Origin: an uncultured Clostridia bacterium | GTDB taxonomy: Bacteria > Bacillota > Clostridia > Christensenellales > Borkfalkiaceae | Assembly: GCA_947628505.1 (NCBI GenBank) | Contig: CANRAD010000002.1 | Location: 1-64,000, forward strand | Reading direction: 5' to 3' | DNA length: 64,000 nt | Part shown: positions 44,628 through 53,682 of the stretch, one piece after another | Numbering within the stretch: position 1 is the stretch's first letter | How the letters are laid out: each line of letters starts with the position of its first letter | Notes under the pieces: generated by a model | The model's input: only the letters and a program-made list of their open reading frames with translations | What the model was told of the DNA's origin: nothing | Database searches by the model: none | Translations under genes and position numbers: made by a program

Positions 44628-45336
44628 TTGCCTCATTCTCCTTTTTCTTGTTTTTGTTATGGCGCACGATCGCCACTATTCCGTCCTTTATGCCTATCGC
44701 CGCCATATCCACCGCAACGCACAGCGCGCCGAAAAGCAGCGGCTCGACGCCGACGTGGATAAAGCCCTGCGTGTTCGCAGCGACGTTGGCTATATAATTT
44801 ATGACTATATACACGCCGTTGACGCCCATGAGCACGAGAACGTAATAAATCATATTGGCAAAAAACGTCCAATAGGCCTTGAACGGGAAGGGAAACATCA
44901 TAAATGCGTTATATTCTTTTCTGTCCGTCTCGATATATCTGAATATGGGATTGACGAACATATCCACGATGAGCCCCAAAACCGCGCCCGTCAGAACGAG
45001 CGAATCGAGCGAATCGCCCAAACGAATGCCCCACATGACAAAATAGCACACGGCTCCGGCAAACCAGAATTTCACGAATAAAGCCTTTATCCACGCGGGA
45101 ATCTTGCCTAGAAAATCCGTTTTGTAGGGATCGAACTGCTTCTGCTTGCCGCTGCGCTTGTAACTGCCGGAATCGTATACGCCCGTGTTGTCCGCAACGC
45201 CGTAGCTTATGTCCTCCTCGAATACCGGATCCTCGTCTTTCAGAGCGGAAACAAGCTCGTCCACCTTGTCTATTCTGAGGTCGTAATAGTTCTCTATCGT
45301 CGTTTCCTGAAATTTTTTGTTTTTCTTTCTGGACAT
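44620..45336 (-). CDS. Four-helix membrane protein of the pectin operon (unnamed, A)
   Basis: 238 aa. A polar, charged N-terminal region of about 80 residues is followed by hydrophobic segments at about 85-107, 112-132, 150-183 and 198-226, and a lysine-rich end. I do not recognise the family; it lacks the YesL/DUF624 pattern often found in such operons. It overlaps GH28 by eight bases and follows another unnamed membrane protein by 73 bases. The position suggests an accessory subunit of the oligogalacturonide transporter; this is inference. Confidence 0.8.
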   Translation of the reverse strand: MSRKKNKKFQETTIENYYDLRIDKVDELVSALKDEDPVFEEDISYGVADNTGVYDSGSYKRSGKQKQFDPYKTDFLGKIPAWIKALFVKFWFAGAVCYFVMWGIRLGDSLDSLVLTGAVLGLIVDMFVNPIFRYIETDRKEYNAFMMFPFPFKAYWTFFANMIYYVLVLMGVNGVYIVINYIANVAANTQGFIHVGVEPLLFGALCVAVDMAAIGIKDGIVAIVRHNKNKKKENEANV

Positions 45337-45409
45337 ATTTTACCCTTTTGTCAAAATAACCGACAAAACGAATTTTGCCGGTTATTTCCGATATTGAAAA
45401 ATGTTTGAC

Positions 45410-46123
45410 TTAACCTTCTTCGCTCGTGTCGATCTCTTCCTTCATATCCGTGGAAGCGATTTCCTTCTTGGTGTTTATCTTGTTTATGAGCTTGCCATAG
45501 AGAGGATAAGTTGCGGTAAGCAACGCCGCTACGGCCACAAACACCGCGTGAAGAAGCGTTCCTATAATCGCCGCGGGCATATACTTTTCACGAAGCGCCA
45601 CGTCTGCGGGCTCCCACGTATCGACTACGTGCGCCCATTCTCCCGACCAATTCACATAGAGCAAAATGTCGAGCGTTATCATTACCGCCATAAACACGAA
45701 AGTAAGCACAAGCATTACAACCTTGGGTTTCTTTTCGCGCTTGGGGAACGAATACATGAACAGCAACAATACAAGTATGCAGAAAAGCGTGTTTACGAAT
45801 ATGCTTATGGGCACGCCGCTTTTCGAAAATTCAAGTCCCGTCTGTGAGAAGTTGCCGAGTTCGAGAAGATAGATAAGCGAAGATACTATGAGCACGAAGA
45901 ACGCTATGTTCATCGGTCTGCGCTTTAACTTAACCACAAACTTGCGGCACTTTTCCTTTATGTACGGAAATACATTCGATAATTTCGACTCTTTTTTCTC
46001 GCAGAGCTCTACGTCCTCCGCGCCTTCGGCGACTTCGGGAGTTTCCGTGGCGTTCTCCGTCGTTTCAAGTTCTTCAACCTGCTCTTCAACGACTTCGTCT
46101 TTTACGTTTTCATTCTCAGCCAT
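45410..46123 (-). CDS. Four-helix membrane protein with acidic N-terminus (unnamed, B)
   Basis: 237 aa. The first 45 residues are extremely acidic (runs such as EVVEEQVEELETTE), then a basic patch (KLKRRP) and four hydrophobic segments at about 70-90, 104-126, 133-156 and 182-208, and a short acidic end. No family recognised. It starts 13 bases after the ATPase stop codon, with a good site (AAGG) before the ATG, so it is co-translated with the transporter ATPase. Confidence 0.8.
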   Translation of the reverse strand: MAENENVKDEVVEEQVEELETTENATETPEVAEGAEDVELCEKKESKLSNVFPYIKEKCRKFVVKLKRRPMNIAFFVLIVSSLIYLLELGNFSQTGLEFSKSGVPISIFVNTLFCILVLLLFMYSFPKREKKPKVVMLVLTFVFMAVMITLDILLYVNWSGEWAHVVDTWEPADVALREKYMPAAIIGTLLHAVFVAVAALLTATYPLYGKLINKINTKKEIASTDMKEEIDTSEEG

Positions 46124-46136
46124 TTTCCTTACCCCC

Positions 46137-47234
46137 TTACATTATCGCCTTACCGTATTCGGTAATCTTGCCGTTTTCGTCGGTTACGGGCAAATCGAAG
46201 AAGTGCATGAGCTCTTCGTCGAAACCGATATCGATCTCGTCGCCGCTCTTATAGTTGCACCACTCGGCGAACTTGCACACGATACTCTTGACGCCGGCCA
46301 CCTTGCCGTGAACGAGAGTGTTCATTCCGAGGTTTTCGTTATTGGTTATATTGAGCTTAATCTTGCCGGTACGCGTTACGTTCTCCGGGCGCACGCCCAA
46401 AATAACGCTCTTTCCGTCGTACTCTTTCAAAGCCTCCGCCTGTCTTGCGCTGAGCGGATACTCGAAGAGATCGCACACGAACTTCTTGCCCTCTATCTTT
46501 CCGTCGAACATGTTCATGGGCGGAAGGCCTATGAACGTCGCAACGAACGTGTTCGCGGGCTTTTCGTAAAGTTCGATGGGCTTGCCTATCTGCTGAATAT
46601 GTCCCATCGACATGCAGACTATTCTGTCGGCGAGCGTCAACGCCTCAGTCTGGTCGTGGGTTACGTACATTATGGTTGCGTTGAGCTTTTTATGAAGGAG
46701 TATGAGCTCCCTTCTCATCGAACCGCGGAGTTTTGCGTCGAGGTTCGACAACGGCTCGTCGAAGAGGAAAACCTTGGGATTACGCACTATCGCACGGCCC
46801 ATGGCAACACGTTGGCGCTGTCCGCCGGAGAGCTGACGGGGCTTTTTGTTGAGCTGAGTCTTCAAGTCGAGAATCTCGGCCGCCGCCATAACTTTCCTGT
46901 GGATTATTTCCTTGCTTTCCTTTCTGAGCGTAAGCGAAAACGCCATGTTTTCGTATATCGTCATATGGCCGTACAGAGCGTAGTTCTGGAAAACCATCGC
47001 GATATCTCTGTTCTTCGGGGGGAGACGGGTGCAATCCTTGCCGTCGATTATAAGCGTTCCCGCGCTTATATCTTCGAGGCCGGCAACCATTCTCAGAGTT
47101 GTGGACTTGCCGCAACCCGAGGGGCCTACGAGCACTATGAATTCGCCGTCCGCGATATCGAGATTGAAATCGTATACCGCCTGAACGCCGCCGTCGTATA
47201 TCTTATCCAGATGCTGAATATTTACTTCGGGCAT
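46137..47234 (-). CDS. MsmX/UgpC-type sugar ABC transporter ATPase (first copy)
   Basis: 365 aa ATPase that powers CUT1-type sugar importers. Walker A GPSGCGKSTT (about 37-46), Q-loop MVFQNYALYGHMT, signature LSGGQRQRVAMGRA, Walker B VFLFDEPLSNLDA, H-loop THD. The C-terminal 130 residues form the regulatory OB-fold (MOP-like) domain of this group. Unlike most Bacillota, where one distant MsmX serves many importers, this ATPase is encoded inside its importer's operon, between the unnamed membrane proteins B and C. Its start overlaps the previous stop by one base. Confidence 0.95.
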   Translation of the reverse strand: MPEVNIQHLDKIYDGGVQAVYDFNLDIADGEFIVLVGPSGCGKSTTLRMVAGLEDISAGTLIIDGKDCTRLPPKNRDIAMVFQNYALYGHMTIYENMAFSLTLRKESKEIIHRKVMAAAEILDLKTQLNKKPRQLSGGQRQRVAMGRAIVRNPKVFLFDEPLSNLDAKLRGSMRRELILLHKKLNATIMYVTHDQTEALTLADRIVCMSMGHIQQIGKPIELYEKPANTFVATFIGLPPMNMFDGKIEGKKFVCDLFEYPLSARQAEALKEYDGKSVILGVRPENVTRTGKIKLNITNNENLGMNTLVHGKVAGVKSIVCKFAEWCNYKSGDEIDIGFDEELMHFFDLPVTDENGKITEYGKAIM

Positions 47235-47863
47235 TATTGCACCTCCTCTTCCTTTGCTTCTTCAGCTTCGGAACGAGGCGCCTCTGCGACCTCGTCTTCT
47301 TCCTCGGCCGCCTGCACTCTTGCGGCGTCTTCCTCGTCCATTTCCTTAACGACCTGCACTATATCGATATTCTCCTCTGCCAGCTTCTTCATGTGGAGTT
47401 CGAGTCTCGTGCACTGTATAAAACTGATTACGGCCGAACCGACAAGGCATGCCGCGCTCCCTACGAGGTATACGAGGAGTATCGTAAATTCCACTTCGCT
47501 CGTCGTGGGATAATATCCGAAATATCCGGCGGTGAGTAGATTGTGCTGCAAACCGTAAAGCGGATATCCGAATATTCTGAAAATCTGGAACGCCGCGATA
47601 ACTATAAGCACATAGCTGTACGCCTTTTTATAGTTCTTGACGCTCTCGGACGAGAGGAATATCGCAAGCAACAACACGAGAGTGAGAATTATCGATAAGC
47701 CTATATCTATTCTCGTGAAATAGCTATCCTGATACGCATACAACAACATAAAGTACAGACAGTTGAACACGAGGCCCAAAAGCGCGAGCATCTGCCCCCA
47801 TTTGTTCTTCTTATAGCGCATTATGTCGTCTGCGATTAATTTCTGATTCGGTGTTTTTTCCAT
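47234..47863 (-). CDS. Four-helix membrane protein with acidic C-terminus (unnamed, C)
   Basis: 209 aa. Hydrophobic segments at about 22-45, 52-72, 80-103 and 125-152, followed by a C-terminal tail of about 45 residues that is almost half Glu/Asp. No family recognised. The stop codon overlaps the ATPase start by one base, giving tight translational coupling, which favours a physical partnership with the ATPase. Confidence 0.8.
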   Translation of the reverse strand: MEKTPNQKLIADDIMRYKKNKWGQMLALLGLVFNCLYFMLLYAYQDSYFTRIDIGLSIILTLVLLLAIFLSSESVKNYKKAYSYVLIVIAAFQIFRIFGYPLYGLQHNLLTAGYFGYYPTTSEVEFTILLVYLVGSAACLVGSAVISFIQCTRLELHMKKLAEENIDIVQVVKEMDEEDAARVQAAEEEDEVAEAPRSEAEEAKEEEVQ

Positions 47864-47865
47864 AA

Positions 47866-48498
47866 TTATGCAACCTCCTCGCTTACTTCTTCGGCAACCG
47901 GAGCGGAAGCGTTAAGCAACTTCTTTTCGCCGATCATGAGCGTAACCTTCCAGGCTACGTTCAAAACGAGCACTACCGCGTTGACGATAAATACGGAAGC
48001 TACGGCATAGGCAAATGCGGGAGTCCAGAACGAATATTCGAAAGGATTCGAAGGGAAAGCGGCATTCCAGCTCTGTTCAACCGCGTCCCAACCTACCGTC
48101 GTGGACATCTGAGCAACATAACTTTCGCACTCACCTACCATTACGAATATCATAACGGCAAGAGCTATGTAGTAGGCTACCGTGGCTGCTATGGATATAT
48201 AATTAGTTATGTAGTATTTACGTCTCGAATGACAAGCGGTTATGAAGTTCACCGCCGCCAGAACTACCGCTACTATTCCCAGAGTGAGAAGCTGATTGCT
48301 CACGTTCTGAGAACTGTCCGCGATACTTTTTGCGCATTCTCTCATAGGCCGCGAAAAACGTCTCGCAGAGCCGTTGGCTATAGTGCTTATATCGCTGAAC
48401 GTGCCGCTGCAAAAGCATACGGCAAGCACTATGCAGAGCGCGCCGACTATCAAAGTCGCTATCATCAGAATTTTCTGAAATCTCATTTGAGTTTTCAT
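47866..48498 (-). CDS. Four-helix membrane protein (unnamed, D)
   Basis: 210 aa. Hydrophobic segments at about 10-32, 70-92, 103-127 and 160-192; a serine/arginine-rich loop between the first two could be outside; short acidic C-terminus (VAEEVSEEVA). No family recognised. ATG at 48496-48498 was preferred to an upstream in-frame TTG. It lies between the solute-binding protein gene and protein C, two bases from the latter. Confidence 0.78.
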   Translation of the reverse strand: MKTQMRFQKILMIATLIVGALCIVLAVCFCSGTFSDISTIANGSARRFSRPMRECAKSIADSSQNVSNQLLTLGIVAVVLAAVNFITACHSRRKYYITNYISIAATVAYYIALAVMIFVMVGECESYVAQMSTTVGWDAVEQSWNAAFPSNPFEYSFWTPAFAYAVASVFIVNAVVLVLNVAWKVTLMIGEKKLLNASAPVAEEVSEEVA

Positions 48499-48608
48499 AA
48501 TCAATTTTCCCCAAATGTCTCGCTTTATCCGCCCGCCCGAAGACGGGCGGATAAGCTAAACTTAATTTTTAATTGTTTGCCGTATTTTCTGCGGCAACTC
48601 TGCAACTT

Positions 48609-51600
48609 TTAGACTGCAGGTTTGATTTCATCCCAATAACCTACAAGGTCAGCCCATGCCTCTTTGATGTATCCTTCAAGAGTCGAAAGGTTATTGTTGC
48701 TTCCGCCGTAGTTGCTGTTGAGCATTTCGATTACGCCGGCCGCAGTTCCGGGGATATTCTTGTTAAGATCGGAAACTACGCTTATCTGCTTGGTCTGATC
48801 GAAACCGTAGTACATGATATCGGTGAGAAGGTTCGAAGCATTATTTTTGTCTGCATAGAAGAAGTTCTTACCGGAGCCGCCCATACCGCTTATATACTGC
48901 AAGCCGCCGTCCTTGAGCGCGTTAATGGTATCCGTATCGAAAGGAAGAAGCGTCGTGGGAAGGGTGTACCACCAGTTTTCGGAATCCATAACGGGTTTCG
49001 TGTGTTTGATGGTTTCGTTTACGAGCGCTATAGCCACTATATCCGAACCGCCGAGGCCGCACGTTGCCGTGCACTGATACTCGAAGGACTGATCCTTAAC
49101 GCCGAGGTTAAGGCAGGAGCCGAGGAGATAACGCGCATGGTTCGTGAAGTTGCCTTTCGAGCCGTTCTTGAACATATCGAGGTTCTCGGTCGTAAGGGTG
49201 GGAGTCATCTTGCCCTTGTAGTACGTGCCGGTGTAGAGCTTGTTCTTGTACATGAACGCCTGGCCTTCGTACTCTTCGGTTACGAAATACTGTTCGTTGT
49301 CGTAAGTATCGATAACGCCTGCCTCTTTAAGAGCTTCGAGATCTGTAGGCGAAGCTCCGCCGATATTCTCGGCAACTGCCGTGCCGTACCATGTGCCGTA
49401 AGTATCGTTTACGGTCTTGCCCGAAGTTCCGGTTACGGTTACGTCGCCTGCCGTGGACTGAGGTCCGAACGTCATGAGTATCTGTCCGTCGTTGGAGTAG
49501 AAGTAGTCGATGAACGCAAGCACTGCGGAAAGTCTTTCGGCATTGCCTCTTACGTAAGCCTTGGGAACGCAGAAGCCGCCATCCTTAACGCCACGCCAGC
49601 TCTCGGTGAATCTCATTATGTCGTCATGCTCGCCGTCGCCGTCAACATCCCACTTGGATACAGCCGTAAGTATGGGAGCGTATTCATATCCTACTCCTAC
49701 CTTATCGGCGTTTATTATCGCATTTTTAGTCTGCGTCTGAACGTAGTCCGTGGAGGAGTAGAACTGTAACTGGTTGGTGTTTACCGTGCTGTCCTTTATG
49801 GAAGCGCCGCCGTCAAGAGCTTCCGTGCCGGTGTAGTAGATACCTTCCTTGGCCATCGCGTTCATGTTGGCAAGAGCCGCCCACATTTCCTCGTCGTTGC
49901 GGGCGTCGTGAATTTCGCCTTCGCTATCTATATAGGTGTAGAGGTTTGCGTATCTCGAAGTGAGGCCGCGCACGCCGTAGAGTTCGCCCGCCATGGAAGC
50001 TATATCGTAAGTTCTGTTGGTAAAGCCGGTACGCGAACCGAGCATGTAAGTTTGTTCGGCTGCTCTTACGTCCTCGGTGAGAAGGTCGTTGCTGCATATG
50101 AGGCATCTTCCGAGAGCTACATAGAGGTCTACGTCCCATGCCGCATACGCGCTGTTGAATATGTCGGAGAGCTTATGAGTTGTGCCGTCATAGAAAGGAG
50201 TTCCCTTATGTCCGGTCTGATAATAAGCTACCTTGATGTATTCCTGAAGAACTTTGATAAGCTGAGCGCCGGTAACCGAGCCGGTCGTCTCGTCTATCAT
50301 ATAGTTCATTATATCTACTATGTTGCCCGACTTGGTGCCAGCCGTCGTGGTAAGCGCGTCCAGGCTGGTAATCTGGCTGCCGGAGCCTGCCGCCTTAACG
50401 GCCGTTGCAAGCGCGGATTCCGTGCCGAGAGCTTCGATAACCGCGTCGTAGTCTACGGTCAGCTCTACGGTCTTCATCTTGTCGGCGTCTGCAACTTTCG
50501 TGCCTTCGCCGTTGGGACCGGTGGTTACAACGGTAGGATCGGTTACTTTGATTGTCCAACTGCCCGTCTTGCCCATGAACGACTTAACGGAAGACTGAGA
50601 ACCGTCAACGGTTACAACGCCCTTCTTCTCGTATGCGTTTTTAGCGGTTGCCTGCGCCGAGAAGGTGCCGGTTGCTGCTGCAACGTCTGATGCGTCGAGC
50701 ACGTCTCTTACGAGATCCTTGCGGATGAGTACATACTTCTCGATATCGTCGTTACCGTCGAAGTAAGGAAGCATATACATCGCGCCGTAATTTTCGTTGG
50801 GATCGTCAACTTCGCCCTTCCATGCGTCCGCAACGAGCGAAAGTCTTACTATGGGGTTGGCTTCGAGGAATGCCTTATAGTTGGGCATATAGTCGAGGTA
50901 ATCCGTGATGTTGAGGAAGGAATCGTTCGCGCTCTCCTTTACAATCTCGGAAGCCGAAGCGGTGATAATGCCGTAGTTGCCGAGCGTTTGGGCTGTTTTA
51001 AGAGTTTCGATAACCTTGCTGGCTTTCGGGCCGCCGCCCGCAACCCAATCGTCGGAGATAGTTACCTTCAACTGATTTGCAAGAGCTCTCCATGCGGGTT
51101 TCAAGTTTCCGGAAACGTATTTGACGCCGCCGAAAATTGCCTCGGAAGCGCCCGAGCCGCCCAACGTTGCTATCTGGTCTGCTCCGAACGTAATACCCGT
51201 AGCATCTTTTTCATAGCCTACATAGGTTTTGAGCGTCATGTTGGCGGTGTAAGAAAGTTTGCCGTTGTCCGTCTTGGGGGTTAAATCCGTGGGAAGTTCG
51301 GTGCCGGGGCCGGGGCCGGGGCCGGGGCCGGGGCCGGGAGTGATTGTTCTGTGATAGTTGCACACATTGCAATATTCGTCTTCGGCATCATCGTAAGAGT
51401 GCTGTGCTTCTTGCAACTTCTCGCCGCCTTCCACGCATGTATGCCAATGGGTGGAGGAGTCGTTATGCCACGTAGTGGTGGAGTCGGGCGTATGCGTAGT
51501 ATGCGACGGATTGCCGCCATCACCGCCTTCCGGTGCACAAGCCGCAAACGAGAACGCCATTGTTCCTGCCATCACGGTTGAAACAACCGCGGCGGCAATT

Positions 51601-51617
51601 TTTTTGTACTTGTTCAT
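48609..51617 (-). CDS. Very large sugar ABC transporter solute-binding lipoprotein
   Basis: 1002 aa extracellular solute-binding protein, about twice the usual 430-560 aa. Lipobox FSFAAC with C27 as lipidation site. Next come a His/Cys-rich segment (C61, C83, C86; THWHTC ... CNVCNYH) resembling the small zinc-ribbon-like repeats of surface proteins of Clostridia, and a poly-Gly-Pro linker (about 94-105) encoded by a GGGGCC hexanucleotide repeat. The binding domains then follow, with AMYMLPYFDGNDDIEKYVLI and GGFCVPKAYVRGNAERLSAV typical of LplA-like proteins. The extra length lies mostly in insertions between these. Genes for two permeases come first in the same operon. Confidence 0.88.
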   Translation of the reverse strand: MNKYKKIAAAVVSTVMAGTMAFSFAACAPEGGDGGNPSHTTHTPDSTTTWHNDSSTHWHTCVEGGEKLQEAQHSYDDAEDEYCNVCNYHRTITPGPGPGPGPGPGTELPTDLTPKTDNGKLSYTANMTLKTYVGYEKDATGITFGADQIATLGGSGASEAIFGGVKYVSGNLKPAWRALANQLKVTISDDWVAGGGPKASKVIETLKTAQTLGNYGIITASASEIVKESANDSFLNITDYLDYMPNYKAFLEANPIVRLSLVADAWKGEVDDPNENYGAMYMLPYFDGNDDIEKYVLIRKDLVRDVLDASDVAAATGTFSAQATAKNAYEKKGVVTVDGSQSSVKSFMGKTGSWTIKVTDPTVVTTGPNGEGTKVADADKMKTVELTVDYDAVIEALGTESALATAVKAAGSGSQITSLDALTTTAGTKSGNIVDIMNYMIDETTGSVTGAQLIKVLQEYIKVAYYQTGHKGTPFYDGTTHKLSDIFNSAYAAWDVDLYVALGRCLICSNDLLTEDVRAAEQTYMLGSRTGFTNRTYDIASMAGELYGVRGLTSRYANLYTYIDSEGEIHDARNDEEMWAALANMNAMAKEGIYYTGTEALDGGASIKDSTVNTNQLQFYSSTDYVQTQTKNAIINADKVGVGYEYAPILTAVSKWDVDGDGEHDDIMRFTESWRGVKDGGFCVPKAYVRGNAERLSAVLAFIDYFYSNDGQILMTFGPQSTAGDVTVTGTSGKTVNDTYGTWYGTAVAENIGGASPTDLEALKEAGVIDTYDNEQYFVTEEYEGQAFMYKNKLYTGTYYKGKMTPTLTTENLDMFKNGSKGNFTNHARYLLGSCLNLGVKDQSFEYQCTATCGLGGSDIVAIALVNETIKHTKPVMDSENWWYTLPTTLLPFDTDTINALKDGGLQYISGMGGSGKNFFYADKNNASNLLTDIMYYGFDQTKQISVVSDLNKNIPGTAAGVIEMLNSNYGGSNNNLSTLEGYIKEAWADLVGYWDEIKPAV
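51304..51338. repeat. GGGGCC hexanucleotide repeat coding for a Gly-Pro linker
   Basis: Five perfect tandem CCGGGG units (51304-51333) and one partial unit on the plus strand; the coding strand reads CCCCGG repeats giving alternating Gly-Pro. Changes in copy number keep the frame and only lengthen or shorten the linker. The plus strand has repeated G4 runs and could form a G-quadruplex. Confidence 0.95.
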
Positions 51618-51684
51618 ATTTTTCTCCTTATAAATTTTTTATTTAGCACGCGGCGTGTTCGCCGCAAAAACTGAACCTTTATTA

Positions 51685-52614
51685 TTATTCTTTTACGCCG
51701 CCCATGTTAACGCCCTTCGCGAAGTACTTCTGAATGAAGGGATAGATAACAAGGATGGGGATCATGGCCATAACGACCATTGCATAAGCTACCGAAGTGC
51801 CCTTGCCGAGGGAAAGCGTCGCCGTATCGGCGCTGTATGAACCGGTGAGCGCCGTCTCCTCTTCGAGGAAATCACGCATGTAAACCTGAACGGGCCACGA
51901 ATAGCTCTGGCCTGCGGCCTCGGTTACGCGATACGCCCAGAAGTAGCCGTTCCAACGGGAAATTCCGAAGAACAGAGCAACCGTGGCGATAGTCGCCTTG
52001 CTCATGGGGATATACACCTTTGTGAGAATCTGCAACTCGGTTGCGCCGTCTATTCTCGCCGCTTCCTCTATTTCGGAGGGAACGCCCTCGAACGCGTTTC
52101 TCAAAAGGATTATGTTGGTGGCGTTCATGCCCATCGCAAGAACTATGAGCCATTTGAGGTCGATATCCGACCAGCTGCCTGCGCCTACCATTTTCGCCAT
52201 TACTTCGCCCGTCGTCTGATAGTTGAGGTACTGAGGAACGACGCCTGCCGAGAACCACATCGTGAATACGAGGAAGAAGTTCCAGCCGTGTCTGCCCAGA
52301 AGTCTCTTCTTGGAGAGCGCATAGGCGCCGAGTATCGAATAGATAAGGCACCAGATGGTTCCTATGAACGTTACGAACAGCGTGTTGGAATAGTTTATCC
52401 AGAACTTGGGGCTTTCGAATACGTACATGAACGCTTCCGTCTGGAATCCGACGGGCCAAAGCACTACTTTACTTGACTGAACCGCCGTGAAATCGCTGAA
52501 CATCGAGCTGAGCGCGAACAGAAGGGGATATACGCACATGAGCGCAAATACCGTGAGAAGGAAATAAGCTATAATCTTGAATATAAGCTCGGAAATTTCC
52601 ATTTTACGTTTCAT
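51685..52614 (-). CDS. Sugar ABC transporter permease, LplC/YtcP-type
   Basis: 309 aa membrane subunit with six helices. The cytosolic EAA loop that grips the ATPase is EIEEAARIDGATELQILTKV (about 181-200). GGAGG precedes the ATG at 52612-52614. Similar permeases pair with LplB-type partners in Bacillota importers of oligouronides and other plant sugars. Fifteen bases downstream of its partner. Confidence 0.94.
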   Translation of the reverse strand: MKRKMEISELIFKIIAYFLLTVFALMCVYPLLFALSSMFSDFTAVQSSKVVLWPVGFQTEAFMYVFESPKFWINYSNTLFVTFIGTIWCLIYSILGAYALSKKRLLGRHGWNFFLVFTMWFSAGVVPQYLNYQTTGEVMAKMVGAGSWSDIDLKWLIVLAMGMNATNIILLRNAFEGVPSEIEEAARIDGATELQILTKVYIPMSKATIATVALFFGISRWNGYFWAYRVTEAAGQSYSWPVQVYMRDFLEEETALTGSYSADTATLSLGKGTSVAYAMVVMAMIPILVIYPFIQKYFAKGVNMGGVKE

Positions 52615-52629
52615 AGAGCTTTTTCCTCC

Positions 52630-53682
52630 TTAGTACAACGATACGTCCGCGGCTCTCTTGGCGATTGAGTTCGCGCCGATAACGAGGATCATACCTATAA
52701 GATTGTTTGTCATTTCGCCGGCGATACCGTAAGCCTGCTGTAAATAGCCGAGCTTGTTGTTCGCCCACGTGGATACTACCGTACCTACATTGTAGTTGTC
52801 CGCCGAAGGATCGGGGCAGAGAAGGTAGAGCTTTTCATAGCCTACGGAGAGAAGTCCGCCTATCTTCATTATGAGCATTATTACGACCGTTGAGAGGATG
52901 CTCGGGATAACGACGTATCTCATCTGAGCCATCTTGCCCGCGCCGTCTATCTGCGCCGCCTCGTACGAGGTGGGCGATACGGCTATAACCGCCGCGAAGA
53001 ACACTATCGAATCGTAGCCCGCGTGTTCCCAGATATCCGTTACTATGTATATAGGTCTGAAATACTCAACCGTATATACAAGACCTTGGTTGAGACGGGC
53101 GTGGAGCGTGGGCGACGAGGAAATCATTCCCAGAAGCTGGGAGATAACGCCTATCGAGCTGCCGCCGGTGTTGCCGCTGAAAAGAGCGAGCGTGAGCGAG
53201 GTTACTATAACGGTGGAGATGAACTTGGGAAGGTATACGCATACCTGCATTATGCTCCTGACCACGTTCGAGCGGACCTCGTTGAAGAAGAGCGCGAGGA
53301 TTATGGGCATGGGGAAACCGAAAAGCAAGCCGTAGAACGCCGTTATGAACGTGTTTCTGAACGCCATCCAGAAACCGGCGGCCTCGCCTCCCACAAAGAT
53401 CGTGCGGAAGTTCTCGATGCCCACCCAAGGGCGCTCGTTCGTATGCTGGAAATCGCCGTATCTGAAAGCCGCCGTCAGCTCGGTCATGGGCGCGTATTTC
53501 CAAAGGAGATACACGACGATCATGGGAACGAGCATGAGGTAGAGGCGCCAATCTTTCAGAATAGTGAAGCCGGCCGTCTTCCACTTGTTCCGCTCTGTTT
53601 CGTCCCTTACCTGCTGTTCGGGAGACATCGAGTATGTGCCCGTCGCCTCGTCGTAGATAAGGAAGTCATCGCATTTAAACAT
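52630..53682 (-). CDS. Sugar ABC transporter permease, LplB/UgpA-type
   Basis: 350 aa. A polar N-terminal tail of about 40 residues precedes six helices; the EAA loop reads SYEAAQIDGAGKMAQMRYVV (about 237-256). First gene of the pectin operon. A GGAGG site precedes the ATG. The promoter region upstream contains two dyads and -10 boxes without -35 boxes, pointing to regulated transcription. Confidence 0.94.
   Translation of the reverse strand: MFKCDDFLIYDEATGTYSMSPEQQVRDETERNKWKTAGFTILKDWRLYLMLVPMIVVYLLWKYAPMTELTAAFRYGDFQHTNERPWVGIENFRTIFVGGEAAGFWMAFRNTFITAFYGLLFGFPMPIILALFFNEVRSNVVRSIMQVCVYLPKFISTVIVTSLTLALFSGNTGGSSIGVISQLLGMISSSPTLHARLNQGLVYTVEYFRPIYIVTDIWEHAGYDSIVFFAAVIAVSPTSYEAAQIDGAGKMAQMRYVVIPSILSTVVIMLIMKIGGLLSVGYEKLYLLCPDPSADNYNVGTVVSTWANNKLGYLQQAYGIAGEMTNNLIGMILVIGANSIAKRAADVSLY

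Noticed and set aside
43443-44762. 439-codon plus-strand frame opposite GH28
   Set aside because: Shadow frame; GH28 catalytic motifs on the minus strand define the real gene.
45888-47513. 541-codon plus-strand frame opposite the ATPase and protein B genes
   Set aside because: It is the reverse reading of well-supported genes (ABC ATPase motifs on the other strand) and has no start signal.
44620-48498. Calling the small membrane proteins YesL (DUF624) or extra permeases
   Set aside because: They lack the YesL N-terminal pattern and lack the EAA loop of permeases.
51304-51338. Short tandem repeat considered as a CRISPR-like array
   Set aside because: Units are six bases without spacers and lie in frame in a coding region; it is a simple repeat.
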